64,000 nucleotides of DNA from Sinohyriopsis cumingii (GCA_028554795.2 CM068842.1:54077608-54141607); one strand, 5' to 3'. Positions 47,125-58,849 are shown, numbered from the stretch's first letter. The notes: generated by a model from the letters alone, not told the origin. Program-made: numbers and translations.

Positions 47125-47334
47125 ATGGTGCACTGTGTTGCATATGGATGTAACCAAAAGAGTGATGATGGGACAAAAGTGTTCTTTCTTTCTCCGAAAG
47201 ACCCTGTTTACCACAAAAAGTGGATTGAAGCTGTGGGATCAAATAGGGTGAGGGATATGAATGTCCTAAGTCCTCCTAAATCCCGTAGAATGCTCTATGG
47301 TGCATATATGAGAAGAGGAATAGAAAGAGTGTAA
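47125..47334 (+). CDS. THAP-like zinc-finger first exon, ligands altered
   Basis: The frame from 47125 starts Met-Val-His-Cys-Val-Ala-Tyr-Gly-Cys and continues with 'GTKVFFLSPKDPVYHKKW', matching the amino half of a THAP (C2CH) DNA-binding domain, in which Met-Val-x-Cys...Cys, the Phe-Phe/Pro pair and the Lys-Trp are hallmarks. In the second half, where a Cys and a His should complete the zinc site, the sequence reads 'RMLYGAYMRRG', with Tyr at both positions. The frame meets a strong donor-like gtaagt at about 47331, so this may be a first exon. THAP domains occur in host regulators and in P-element transposases. No later exon was found, so it could be a dying copy. Confidence 0.6.
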   Translation: MVHCVAYGCNQKSDDGTKVFFLSPKDPVYHKKWIEAVGSNRVRDMNVLSPPKSRRMLYGAYMRRGIERV

Positions 47335-47526
47335 GTAAATTATATCAAATAAAGGAGTACAGTAATGTTACTGCAGATATAAAATATTAATGTTTAATAT
47401 AATCATAATACTTTTTGAACATGCAGAGTGTAGACCTTGATCAAACACTTTATTGAGCATTATTATAACCAATATGAACTCAAACGGAAATAAAAAGAAG
47501 ATATATTAGGTGTTACTCTGGGATGT

Positions 47527-47712
<186 letters not shown>

Positions 47713-49309
47713 AGACAACACCTATAAGATAAAAAACATATATTGATATGATTACAAAAACAAACAGCATGAAATTAGAAAACAAGAAATATATATATAC
47801 CTTATTTACCTTATATATCGGGACACGATACAAAAATTATTTTTTTTCTGTCCCAGAACTGATGGTGAAACTTTTTTCCTCAAGGTATATGTCCCAAAAC
47901 TGAAGAAACGAAATAGTTTTATGTTGAATTTATGCACCCCTCCCATTGAACGGTACAATAAAATAGATAAACAAAACACTTATCTGAAAATAAAATGAAA
48001 GAAACTAATCTTGATTGGTATAATTTATTCCTTCTTTTTTCATCATGCGAAATTTATTAAAGAACAAAAAATATATCCACGAACTCCGTAAATGTAGCAG
48101 ATGCCGGCTGGCGTATGCATCCTTAGTGTAGTGTGAATCGCTTACGTCAAAAAACGAAATCGCAAATGAGACTTAAATATCATCCGATCGCTTGAAGGCA
48201 CCTGCCACTGACGCATGGTACGTTATAAGGTGCAAAATGACCAAGATTACATTGTATCAATGTTAACTATACGACGGTATCTTGCAAATTAAAGTCATTA
48301 TTTGAAAATACACTCACTGTGGGTACAAATTATAATCTTTTCGCTAGCATGGGTTGCAAAAGTATTATTACAGCTAGTTATTGCTGTGTGTATTATTTAC
48401 CTGACGACCATTAATCAAGGTTTGTATCAGTTATCAGTTATGATTACATATGGCAAACAAATGGAAGCCTGGGTGATGAATAAACACAACTGGCAGCGAG
48501 CAATAAACTCGTTGCTTAAACTTACCGACAGGATATCAAATACAAAGGTTATTTTATTACAAAGCAAGCCAACCCCGGAAAGTGACTTTGGATTCTTTAA
48601 ATTGTGCTATTTTTTTTGTAATGTAGTCGGCTGATATAAGGAAACTAACTTTGGTTCCTTTGGATTCTTTTAAGTGTGCCGATTTCTTTTTTTTTTTTTT
48701 TTTTACAAAGTCGTCCGACATAGGGAAGCCAGCATTGATTCCCATTTACCTGTATTAATGGGAATATTGAAAATAAATTGAAAGAATGGAACAGTTTTGA
48801 AAGTGACACAATCTAGTGCGTCAAGCATGCATATCGATATAAGGCTGAAGAGTAAATTAGTTTTCAACAGCTTCATCTAAATGTTCCCTGTCTATAGTGT
48901 ATAGTTGTTTTTACGACAACAAGAACATGCATTTCGTCTTGTGGGGATAAATGTACGTCATTTCCGGTTGGCGTCCTCTGTAGGTGGGAAATCAGAGCTA
49001 AGGGGAAGTGTGAGGGTTGTTATGGTTAGGGTGCTCCCAATATTTTATTTAAATTATTGTAGAAGTCCCACCCAGGCTAGATTTTGGTTGGAAGTTAAAT
49101 TAGTGAAAGATAGATGTAAAGTTCAGAGCTCCCGGTCAGCAATAGCGACGGTTAAATAATTGAATATACAAAAATGTGAAATTCAACGAATAACAACTTA
49201 ATAACAATTCAGTAGTCAAATGATTAAAATTTCCCAACTATTCTCCGTCCGCTCGAACCTTTGATAGCATATTACATCACTTGATTAGTAGTGTGAGGTA
49301 GACTTCCAC
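47713..49309. other. Intergenic DNA; one tandem duplication
   Basis: No gene recognised. At about 48585-48720 a segment of about 70 bp (actttggattctttaaattg, tagtcggctgatat) is repeated once with divergence and a T-run. Confidence 0.4.
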
Positions 49310-49500
49310 CTGTCCTTGTATTCTACTCATCTGTGTATTCTTCTCTCCTATTCCTCCCAATTCCTTTTCCTGTTCCTCCTGACTTTCTCCAAATTCCTTC
49401 ACCTCCTCGACTTCTCTATACTCCATCTCCTCCTTCTCCACTTTCTCCTCCTCGACTCCTTTTCCTCCTCCTCTACCGTCTATACAACTTCTCTCCACCG
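49310..49500. repeat. Long polypyrimidine tract (C/T-rich)
   Basis: About 190 bp of mostly C and T on the plus strand (tcctcctgactttctccaaa and similar). Confidence 0.85.
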
Positions 49501-51238
<1,738 letters not shown>

Positions 51239-51278
51239 CTGTAGGAGTCTGAACCATCTCTCATTGGTGGAAGTTAAA

Positions 51279-51400
51279 GCAGTGGCATAGCTAGGATATG
51301 TTGGCCTCTACACAAAGCTTACCGATGGGCCCCTGCAATGTTAATAACTAGGATATTTGGGCCCCTATGCAAAGCTTATATTTGAACCCCTGTAATATTG
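51279..51400. mobile_element. Possible MITE end (CAGTGGCATAGCTAGG)
   Basis: cagtggcatagctaggatat followed by ggcccctgcaatg-type sequence resembles hAT-type MITE ends, with a partial second copy downstream. No partner end seen. Confidence 0.35.
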
Positions 51401-51961
51401 ATAGCAATTTTCCGTGTCCAAAATTACGGTATTTGATGGGTGGTATATTGCCTGTTCCTGGTTTCTTTCGGAACCATTTCGAGTTCATAAAGTCCGTAAA
51501 AGGCATGTTGGAATGGTCAATAGGTTTAACATGGGAACGGTATTATAGCCTCAAAGGGTCAAACATTTATAGTCTCAGAGGGTTAACAGTCCCCGTATGT
51601 AAATCTATGGAGTCTAAAAATTTATGGCCTCAACGGTTTTTACGCCTCAAACGGAAATAGTGTTGTTAAAATTTATATCTACTATCCAAGTATATACCAT
51701 TACAATCCAACACACCAATAGACATTTCAAACACACCACATATACAATCAAACAAGCTTTTTTTATTACTACTGAAACTCTCCCCCATAATCCAACGAAA
51801 GGGGTAGGAAGTGTTGATAGACACACTGTTATACCCTTACACACATGCAAGTACAATAGAAGGGTAAAGTGGCGGGGGTGAAGTTGTTGCTGTCAGCAAC
51901 ATAGACATACACAAACAAAATATACATAAAACTAAAACATTTGTCAAGTAAGATTAGGATC

Positions 51962-51999
51962 TCTATTTTCTAGATATCTGGGTGGCCCCGAAAAGGGCC
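51962..51999 (-). terminator. Histone-type 3' stem-loop and downstream element, copy 1
   Basis: On the minus strand, GGCCCTTTTCGGGGCC (51999-51984) folds as a 6-bp stem (one G-T pair) with a TTTC loop, matching the metazoan histone mRNA stem-loop pattern. It is followed by ACCCA and, 9 nt on, by TCTAGAAAATAGA (51974-51962), a purine-rich box like a histone downstream element. It lies 24 nt after a TAA stop at 52024. Confidence 0.75.
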
Positions 52000-52023
52000 G
52001 TTAGAGTTGATAGCCAAAGTTAG

Positions 52024-52600
52024 TTAACGCACACACCACAATGATTTACTATTCTTCTCAAACTTCTTCGCATTGCCGGTCCATACATCAATACTCACTT
52101 TATCAACGCCTGCCTTTCCACATACTCTTTTCTTCCACATAGCCCTGTCGGTAATCTTGTTGATGGTCTATGATAACTTCACATAGAATATATCGTCTGG
52201 GTTAAACTATGGAGGGGGGTTACCGCCATAATTCTACAGGAACGGCTGTATGTTTAATGGAGGGCTGAAGCTTTCCCTTCTACGTCTTTCATATTCAGTT
52301 ATACCGCATATGTCTCCCAGGACCATGAGTTTCCACTGGTGGTATTTTTTAATTGGATTGGACTGTACTCCATGGAATTTCTGAAGTTCGTTTATCAGCA
52401 TCGCCAAGATTGGTATTGGGCAGCCATAAAAAAATCGTCGCCCCGGGTGCTGATGTCTATAATGGCTTCAGTGGCATCATCATATTTTTTAACGTTTATC
52501 TTTCCTAGTGCTCCATCATAATAGATCTTTTGATGGGCCTCAAGTATAGTCCGGAGTGCGTCTGTGGAAAAAAAAAAGACCGCGTTCCTATTTTGATGTA
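52024..52600 (-). pseudogene. Unrecognised viral-cluster gene, broken; ends in stem-loop
   Basis: The minus strand reads open from about 52560 ('LEAHQKIYYDGALGKINVKK'), has two adjacent stops near 52390 and further stops, then an open 3' part that includes 'MWKKRVCGKAGVDKVSIDVW' and ends at TAA 52024. No family is recognised. Being the last gene before the left side of the second Polinton, with compact spacing, it is probably viral. It matters mainly for the histone-like stem-loop 24 nt past its stop. Confidence 0.4.
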
Positions 52601-52671
52601 GGTATGAAAGGCCCCATACATCAAGTTAGTCAGCCACATAGCTATTTATGTCTGTTTGAAATGTGGCTTGG

Positions 52672-53758
52672 TCAGTCTTGGTATGGCCACTTCTTGTTTT
52701 TTGTTTCTTTAGTGTCTTTTTTCGCAGCTCTTAGCAGTCTTTCTCTACTACTTTCTGGTGGTGTACACGTTTTTAGTCTGGTGCCAGTGGTTGCTGACTT
52801 GGTTGTAGTTGATGTTGATGTTGCTTCAGTTGTAAGTGTAATGGGCTGTTGTTTCTTGATACGCTCACTAGTTTTGGTTGTTGTTGTTGTTGTTGATGTG
52901 AGTTTCCCAGGATCGGGAGCAATTTTTCCGCTAGATGGTTTAGGGGGTGCCTCAGTAGGAGCTGTCAGTGAGTCTGCTACTCGAGTTGTTGAAGTTGTTA
53001 TTCCAGTTTTAGGTTTAGCAACAGCAGTTGTTGAAGTTGTTGTTGTTGATGTTGTTGTTAAACCCGTGTCCATTAGCTGGCTAAGATTGGTAACGTGTGG
53101 CGGTACTGGGATAGTAAAAGGAATTGTTTCCTTTCTTTTCTCCTCCCTTGGGGTGCCCTCAAATACCATTGACTCCTTTCCATTAGTTGAATGACTTTAT
53201 TTCACCTCCATGTCCCTTTCTTGAACCTCTTTTCCATTTCTGGTGGAGATTTCAACTGTTCTTGTTGCCACTTGAATATTTGGAGGTGATTTGACAGATG
53301 TTTACATCATTCCGTGGGGGGAGTCGTTAAATTGCTGACACTGGGAGTCACTTGCAGCTGGGTGTATACATTCTGTTGTTGTGAGTCGTACTCCCTCTGC
53401 GGTGCCTCAATTTCTCTTCTTGGTGTCTGTCTTCTTGGGGGCGCATTTCTCCAATTTCTTCTATTGGCACTTCTCCAATTGCATTTACTATCTTCTTTGC
53501 ATATCAGCAAAAGTATAGCTCTCTTTGCTTGAGCACGAAGGCTCCATCCTGTTGCAACTTGGAGGCTTAACCCCCTTATCGCGTTCAAGGCTTGTATAGG
53601 GAAAATGGCTCCCATCACTGACTCTCTTAATAAATCTGGTGCTTCTTGCTGTTTCGTTAGACGATAACGTGGGAGTCAAATTGACGAGCGCTCCCTTTAT
53701 ATTTGTCAAACATGGACGTGAAGGAAAACATATTGTCACCAAATCTTACATTGCCCAT
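52672..53758 (-). pseudogene. Thr/Ser/Pro-rich viral-cluster protein, frameshifted
   Basis: A likely start at 53758 ('MGNVRFGDNMFSF') passes through several frames. The middle has 'LSLQVATGWSLRAQAKRAIL' and a basic Arg/Pro-rich stretch (53307-53618). The 3' part (53169-52672) is a low-complexity Thr/Ser/Ala segment with repeated Thr-Thr-Ser-Thr runs, ending in a Lys-rich tail. The Thr-rich tract is encoded by (GTTGTT)-type repeats in the plus strand, prone to slippage. A minor virion or surface role is possible but not shown. Confidence 0.4.
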
Positions 53759-53947
53759 ATCATTACTCAAAGAAACATGGAACGCGCGGACTTAAAATAA
53801 ACACTCACTCACTTTTTTACTTACAAACCCTAACTACTATCAAAACTCACTGACGACGTGCTTATACACACACTTCTAAAAAAGTCTAACAAACAAAGTG
53901 CTTCTATTTTTTAACTTGCTAACATATCATTGGCAATTGAATTTGTA

Positions 53948-53986
53948 TCTCTTTTCTAGAGTACTGAGATAGCCCTGAAAAGGGCT
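53948..53986 (-). terminator. Histone-type 3' stem-loop and downstream element, copy 2
   Basis: On the minus strand AGCCCTTTTCAGGGCT (53986-53971) is a perfect 6-bp stem with a TTTC loop. Ten nt later comes TCTAGAAAAGAGA (53960-53948), which differs by one base from the box of copy 1 and contains AAAGAG, the usual U7-pairing core. It lies 32 nt after the stop at 54019. Confidence 0.8.
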
Positions 53987-54018
53987 GCTTTTTGTGGACG
54001 AGGAGTATTGGCAATATT

Positions 54019-54474
54019 TTATTGTCTAAATTTGCGTCCCCGTCTGACGACAGGCTTTCTCACTGGATAGGGTCTGCTTCTTCGGAAAGAGAAGGAGAAC
54101 TCTTTGGTGTTTACATGGCAGTCGACAAAATCTCTGTCTGGTTCCTGCTGCTGCTGTTGCTGCCGTTCTCTCTGATCTCTCTGCTTCTGAAGTATGTACT
54201 TCTCAGTCCATTCTTCCTTTTCTTTCTTGGTTTCCTCTCTGAAGAGCTGTTCTATCAGGTCTTCAGTCACTTTTAACATTCTGACATTCTCCATTTCTTC
54301 AGGCTTAGGTATCAGGCTTTGCCTGACACGATGTAAATTCTTGTAAGCTTCGATCAGCTTGGCTAACCTTGAGCACATCTTCATAGGAGGATGAGTCAAC
54401 AATGGATGGTCACAATGGAGACGGCCCCACTTTACATGGTTCAAGCTCAGACGCGATATAAAACATCTCTGCAC
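54019..54474 (-). CDS. Basic, coiled-coil protein of second Polinton
   Basis: An uninterrupted frame of 151 codons. The middle is helical and charged ('MLKVTEDLIEQLFREETKK', then a Glu/Lys stretch), followed by six consecutive Gln, and the tail is strongly basic ('RRSRPYPVRKPVVRRGRKF'). This fits a nucleic-acid-binding or core protein, but no family is recognised and it is not a histone. It is one of the few open frames in this element. Its stop is followed 32 nt later by the histone-type stem-loop. An earlier in-frame start than 54474 is not excluded. Confidence 0.5.
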   Translation of the reverse strand: MQRCFISRLSLNHVKWGRLHCDHPLLTHPPMKMCSRLAKLIEAYKNLHRVRQSLIPKPEEMENVRMLKVTEDLIEQLFREETKKEKEEWTEKYILQKQRDQRERQQQQQQEPDRDFVDCHVNTKEFSFSFRRSRPYPVRKPVVRRGRKFRQ

Positions 54475-54597
54475 TATTTAGAGGCGGAACGCTATGATAG
54501 TTTGATTTGAGGGTGAGGGATAGAGAGAAGTTAAAGAGTATGGTTCATCATAAAATTGCAAACAAACGACAGCCGCTTTTTCTCAAAACACAACACT

Positions 54598-54603
54598 TTT
54601 ATT
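54598..54603 (-). promoter_or_regulatory. AATAAA poly(A) signal after protease gene
   Basis: tttatt on the plus strand, 93 nt past the protease stop. It contrasts with the stem-loop ends of neighbouring genes. Confidence 0.5.
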
Positions 54604-54695
54604 CAAATAACAAACAACCAACAATTCACAATCAACCGTAAACATTTTTTCAAACAATCAAATAAACTAACACACATTTTTGTTCTAATAACAAT

Positions 54696-55225
54696 CTATT
54701 TTTGACAAGGTTGACAACGTTGTGAACTGAAGCTAAACTTCCACTGATGGTAGTCATTGGGCCATTGATGTATACTATGTTTCTTAGCTAAAGACAAAAT
54801 ATAACCATAATGTTCACAAAACCATCGATCTACTTTGTCATCGTTTCTAGATGAGTGAAAATCAGAACAAGTCACTAAATGTTCTAAAGAATATCCAAGA
54901 CTCTGTTGATGAAGGAAATACACACAATATTGTCCACACACCATGGAATCTGTGCCTTGTAATTTCACATCATTGAATCGTGTCGTCTGGGCATTTCTTC
55001 TCATAAAGTCGATGATGTCGTCTTCTAAAGGTGGCAATCTACACGAATCAAAATACTACACACAACCTTCTTTAGGAAAGTAGACGGCTACCTAGTGGGT
55101 TCCTGGGAGATGACTTTCGTCCGTGTTGATGACATAAGCTTGATGGTCTTGAGGTTTGCGATGAGGCAGTTCATCTTTACCACACACGACAGGATTCCAA
55201 GAAGCAGTGTGCGCACTATGGTTCA
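54696..55225 (-). pseudogene. Adenain-like maturation protease, two nonsense codons
   Basis: The downstream part is open from 55037: 'LPPLEDDIIDFMRRNA', then 'QGTDSMVCGQYCVYFLHQQ', which holds the Gln and the Cys-Gly-x-x-Cys of the Polinton/adenovirus protease active site. Just upstream in the same frame are Tyr-Phe-Asp-Ser and a His motif Gly-Thr-His followed directly by TAG where Trp is expected (about 55092); a second TAG lies near 55058. The amino end is near 55200 ('KPQDHQAYVINTDE'). The enzyme would cleave capsid precursors. Active-site residues are kept; expression is blocked by the stops. Confidence 0.8.
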
Positions 55226-55290
55226 AAAGGTAATAAAGTTCCCAGGTATCCATTTTTTGTGTTGCTTTCTTGTTTGTTCTTGTTTTTTCT

Positions 55291-55739
55291 TCACAGGTAA
55301 TGATAAGTGATCAATTCAATCCTGACTTTTTGCTTGAAAATGTCTGACAAGTAACCGTTTCTTCGCTTCGTCTCCGCACTCTGAGCCAAAAGAGCTTCGA
55401 TGTGATGGATCTCTAGAGTCTTCAGTGGAGGAGTGGAATGATCACTCAAGTCTTTATACCACTGATGCAACACGGCGTCTTCCGGGATGAGTCTCTAAGC
55501 TTCGTCCATATACTCGTCTAATTTTTCTTTTTGACTCAGCATCAGACATTTATCGTGTTGAATTTGACTGGGATGATCTTTTGACATCCATAGCACTCTT
55601 TCTTGATCAATTCCGTAATTGTTTCTGTCAGGTATTTGGCAAAACAGGAGACTAAATGTTGTTCTTTTTCTGGCCATCTGGACTTTTCGTCTTTGTCTTG
55701 GGGTTTTGCTTCCAATGAATCCTTCTATTCCATTTCCAT
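55291..55739 (-). pseudogene. Small Cys/His-motif Polinton protein, broken
   Basis: Likely start at 55739, with a TAG at the fifth codon. The frame then reads 'LVSCFAKYLTETITELIKKE' into Cys-Tyr-Gly-Cys; after a frameshift it continues with His-Pro-Ser-Gln...His-Asp-Lys-Cys and 'LDEYMDEA', a further stop near 55497, then 'LEIHHIEALLAQSAETKRRN' to 55291. A short protein with Cys-x2-Cys...His...Cys in this position between capsid and protease is a recurrent feature of Polintons. Its function is unknown. Confidence 0.55.
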
Positions 55740-55783
55740 GGATTCTCCACTATTCAAAGTGAGATAACAGTCTTCCATAGATT

Positions 55784-56650
55784 CTAATAGTCTAGAATGA
55801 CTTCTGTCAAACTGTTGATTTCTATGGTATTGTCGAATTAGGCATACAGGATGACGTTCACCGTCTCAGATAAAGGTCTAGCAAACTGAAGTTCCACTCG
55901 AATCTGACCTGATTTTATAGGGTGGACATGTCCCTCGTCGCTCCCTTGGTCAGTAGTGAAATCAAAAGCCCACAAAGCGTATCCTCCTGCATAATCCTCG
56001 TACGTAATGCCATGACTGGTGTTGGTCCCTAACTGTCCGGTGGCTTCGTACAGGGACAAGTACGACTTCAAGTAATTCATCTTGACACTAAAGCCAGGTT
56101 CGAAGGGTCTGGTACACAAGGTCTTGCCATCGCAGCTGAATTCGATCATGGACACGTCTTAGTGCTGAAACTCGAAAGGACTTTGATTGTGGACTCCGTT
56201 GAAGGCTGCGTTGCTCACGATACCAACGATTAATCGCTTGGGTAACTGTCCTTGCAACAGATGTTCTTCGAGCTTGGACCGGAGTCCAGTATCAGTGGTG
56301 GAGGTTTTCACTTCCAAACGTCATATCAGATACTTGGCGGTCGTTCTGCTCAAAGTGACTTAATGTTGTTTCCCACTTTATGTAACACTTCCACACGTCG
56401 TACGTAGAGTCTGTCTTCCTCGATGTAGGTTTTATAATCGGCAGCATCAGCCATCAAATGGAAAGTAGTACTGCTGAGATTCGGTCTCAGGCGAACATCC
56501 ACGCCGTTCAGCAAATACTTCTCTTGTAACCACATGTCCAAATGCTAGCGGTCCATCAGTTCTAAACTTTCGCTTCCAGCAATTTTCTTTTGACGTGCGT
56601 CAAATCCCTTATTGGTGCAATCTTTAGCTGCCACCTCATCGAACTTGCGT
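55784..56650 (-). pseudogene. Major capsid protein of second Polinton, truncated
   Basis: Recognisable blocks in order are 'MWLQEKYLLNGVDVRLRP' (56530), 'DYKTYIEEDRLYVRRVEV', a 'PKRLIVGIVSNAAFNG' block read in the next frame (about 56250), 'GITYEDYAGGYALWAFDFT' and 'RPLSETVNVILYA', then a stop and the end motif Phe-Asp-Asn-Thr-Ile-Glu-Ile before TAG at 55784. These match the double-jelly-roll capsid family of Polintons (the F54H12.2-like family of nematode annotation). The amino end is missing because a deletion joins it to the ATPase fragment, and at least four disruptions occur. It is a different capsid lineage from the 6.5-10.3 kb gene. Confidence 0.8.
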
Positions 56651-56980
56651 TTAACTGGGGTCAGACACGATTCCGTCGTCTTCGCTAGGAATGCCTTCCA
56701 CAAACACGATAGAATCGCCTTGACTTTCACGCAAGAGGCTGTACGTCGATAGCCACTCTTTGTAACACCATACGATCCGTTGAGGTGGACAATCGATCAA
56801 ATAATGTTTATGTTCGATCGAACTTTTGACAAATTCGGTTTTTCCTTAATCACTAGGTTCAGCAATTAACATGTTCAAGGGATGGCGAAGATACAAGGCC
56901 TCCCAACTGGCACGATCTAAGTGTTCGTCGATGACTTTGAAAGTGGAGGAAGAGGGATCAAAGACAGCAGAGGTACCCAT
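56651..56980 (-). pseudogene. Packaging ATPase amino-terminal fragment
   Basis: From ATG 56980 about 110 codons include 'LRHPLNMLIAEPSD', then a TAA in the middle of the Walker A loop, Gly-Lys-Thr-Glu-Phe-Val, then 'CPPQRIVWCYKEWLSTY' and 'IVFVEGIPSED'. This is the start of the FtsK/HerA-type genome-packaging ATPase of Polintons. The rest (Walker B and carboxyl half) is absent; the sequence runs on into capsid sequence, so an internal deletion joined the two genes. Confidence 0.75.
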
Positions 56981-57049
56981 AGTGCAGGGAATGTCACTTT
57001 TGACACAAAGACAGACAAGGCAAGAGTTTTAATACTTTCCCAGGACACG

Positions 57050-57055
57050 TTTATT
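57050..57055 (-). promoter_or_regulatory. AATAAA poly(A) signal
   Basis: tttatt on the plus strand, 66 nt downstream of the 57121 stop. Confidence 0.4.
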
Positions 57056-57120
57056 GCAAGTTAAAATGGAACAACACGAAATACAAAAATACATAAAAGC
57101 CAAATGGTTAAGTACAATGA

Positions 57121-57576
57121 TTAAATACACATAAAAACGATCAAAGTGGAACATAAACAAGTCACTGTACAACATGTATTTGGTAACCAAGGTGTTCTAG
57201 GGACAGTGTGTAATATTCTTCCAGTCTCTACATTGGGTACAGTCACACAGGTGTCCTTCCGGAATGGTCTTTCGGGAATGCCCATGACAGTCCTGTCCTG
57301 AAGGGAATGGTTGTCCTCGGCGACGAGTTCTTCTAGCGCTATCACTAACACAGGTTTAAAAGTTACTTTTTTCCTTGGGCATTTGAATTGAGAATCACAA
57401 CTCTTGAGCGTAATGGGCCACTTCTTTGGTCTAAGCCTCGAAACTCCAACTTTTCCAATCCCGTACATCTGTCCAATGAGGGTGTAAGTCACTAGAGGTC
57501 GAGAAGTATCGAGATGAAAACGCAAGGCTTTGAACAAAATTAGTTTCTCGTGCTCATTTAAAGAGACCACTTTCAT
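57121..57576 (-). CDS. Unrecognised 151-residue viral-cluster protein
   Basis: An uninterrupted frame. The ATG overlaps the stop of the upstream Bcl-2-like gene by an ATGA. The first 60 residues look mixed alpha/beta, there is a Cys/Lys-rich centre ('LKSCDSQFKCPRKKVTF') and a Cys-rich carboxyl end ending in hydrophobic residues. No family recognised. Confidence 0.4.
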   Translation of the reverse strand: MKVVSLNEHEKLILFKALRFHLDTSRPLVTYTLIGQMYGIGKVGVSRLRPKKWPITLKSCDSQFKCPRKKVTFKPVLVIALEELVAEDNHSLQDRTVMGIPERPFRKDTCVTVPNVETGRILHTVPRTPWLPNTCCTVTCLCSTLIVFMCI

Positions 57577-58020
57577 GTTTTATTTGGTGGCAAGTACTGT
57601 TCGTAAAGAGCCCACAAGGAACCGGCTGGTAAACGATGTCCCAGGAAGGAAGTAACTAAGACACAAACCACACGTCGACCCCAATTCAATGCACACAGTT
57701 CTCGTAATAAGTGTTGGTAATTCCCCACCGTCTCAATAGTGTCATTGATTTCCTTCCACGGAATTTGTTGTGTCACAAGTGATAAAGGTTGTGGCTTGGT
57801 AGCCCGTTTTTATACACTCTTTTGTTGGAGGTAATAAGTGTCTTTTTTGCACAAAACTGATCGTACCTCCAGCAGCCAAACCAAATTGTTTAGTCACTAG
57901 TTCACACACTACACATCGCACAGAATATTCCTCTGGAGACGAAATTTGATTTTGATGATCCACTAACTCTTCCTGTGATACTCCTTGTATCATGGCCAAC
58001 ATCTGACAAGTAGACACCAA
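57573..58020 (-). pseudogene. Bcl-2-like protein with BH1 NWGR motif, frameshifted
   Basis: The 3' frame holds 'LLRELCALNWGRRVVCVL' (about 57640-57700). Asn-Trp-Gly-Arg preceded by an amphipathic helix and followed by a hydrophobic helix is the BH1 signature of the Bcl-2 family. About 70 residues upstream, 'VRCVVCELVTKQFGLAAGG' resembles the first (BH4-type) helix. One frameshift between 57775 and 57815 separates the halves. Total length is about 150 residues, in the range of viral Bcl-2 proteins, which block mitochondrial apoptosis. No BH2 Trp is seen and BH3 is unclear. The call rests mainly on the BH1 motif and helix order; a chance motif is possible. Confidence 0.5.
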
Positions 58021-58184
58021 AGTTTTCTGGTTCCCGTTCAGTCGAACAATGTCTGACCATTGGAACGTTTTTAAATGAATATAAATGATTTAGTCACTAA
58101 CAATTCGTTCAGAAGTTTCCTCTTGAACTAAATTTACGTTGTGTGAATGATTTTGGTAACCCTCTTCTTCTGGGATTCGTTGTA

Positions 58185-58436
58185 TCAAATATAATCAAAA
58201 GTAACAAACCAATCCTTCGTGCCAACGTGTAGTTGATCAATGTTTGATCGCTGGAACACTTTTATCTGAATCAATCCTTTTAGAGGTTTCAGGTACGAGT
58301 GGTTTAAACAACATTGACGTAACGGATGCAATTGTTCTTTGCGTTTCACTTGCATTTTGACCAGTTCTCGGTAAATGCGTTCTCTGAGCTCCACAGGGAA
58401 ACCATGAATGTTCTCTTGTAAAGTATCCATGATCAT
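58185..58436 (-). CDS. Small LP-x-EL-motif protein, copy 2
   Basis: An 83-codon open frame starting with 'LQENIHGFPVELRERIYREL', nearly the same motif as in the 58677-58849 segment. Its end 'IQIKVFQRSNIDQL' resembles 'IHLKTFQWSDIVRL' at about 58030-58070, just before the Bcl-2-like gene, so this part of the element seems built from duplicated units. The motif is reminiscent of an F-box or SOCS-type helix, but that is only a suggestion. Confidence 0.35.
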   Translation of the reverse strand: MIMDTLQENIHGFPVELRERIYRELVKMQVKRKEQLHPLRQCCLNHSYLKPLKGLIQIKVFQRSNIDQLHVGTKDWFVTFDYI

Positions 58437-58676
58437 ATCGGTTAGTATTATTTTATTTAAAATCTTCTCCTAGAGCGAAAGTAATGAGTGAGTAATTTCT
58501 GACTACTGCCATTCAGGTTAAGATTCAAGAATGTCTATACAATTTTCTGATTTAAACGGTCTAAAGTGGAATAATAGGATGAGAACACACTTGATCCAGA
58601 GAAATCTGACCCGTTTGTTGACTTCTTTCACTTTCCTCTTGTGAATTTCTCGACACAAAAGTTCTACAGTCACGAA

Positions 58677-58849
58677 TTAAGATTTTGATCTGGCGAGTCC
58701 TTGCCAAAATTCCTTGTAGATCTTTTCTTGCAGTTCGTTTGGTAATCCTTGAATATTATTTTTTAAATGGGGTTTAAATACTTGTCTAGGTGTTGTCCAA
58801 AGTTTGAATCCTAGCCAAGCTGGTTTGTTAAACGACATGGTATGCCACT
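58677..58849 (-). CDS. LP-x-EL-motif segment, copy 1
   Basis: Reads 'NNIQGLPNELQEKIYKEFWQ', then stops at 58677. It directly follows the BIR gene in another frame and could be its original carboxyl tail or a separate small gene. Paralogous to 58185-58436. Confidence 0.3.

Noticed and set aside
52556-53194. 212-codon plus-strand frame rich in Val/Ser
   Set aside because: It is the antisense shadow of the Thr-rich minus-strand gene, caused by the low-complexity GTTGTT repeats.
51984-53986. Genuine histone gene cluster as the source of the stem-loops
   Set aside because: No histone-fold coding sequence (H2A, H2B, H3, H4 or H1 motifs) was found upstream of either hairpin on the minus strand.
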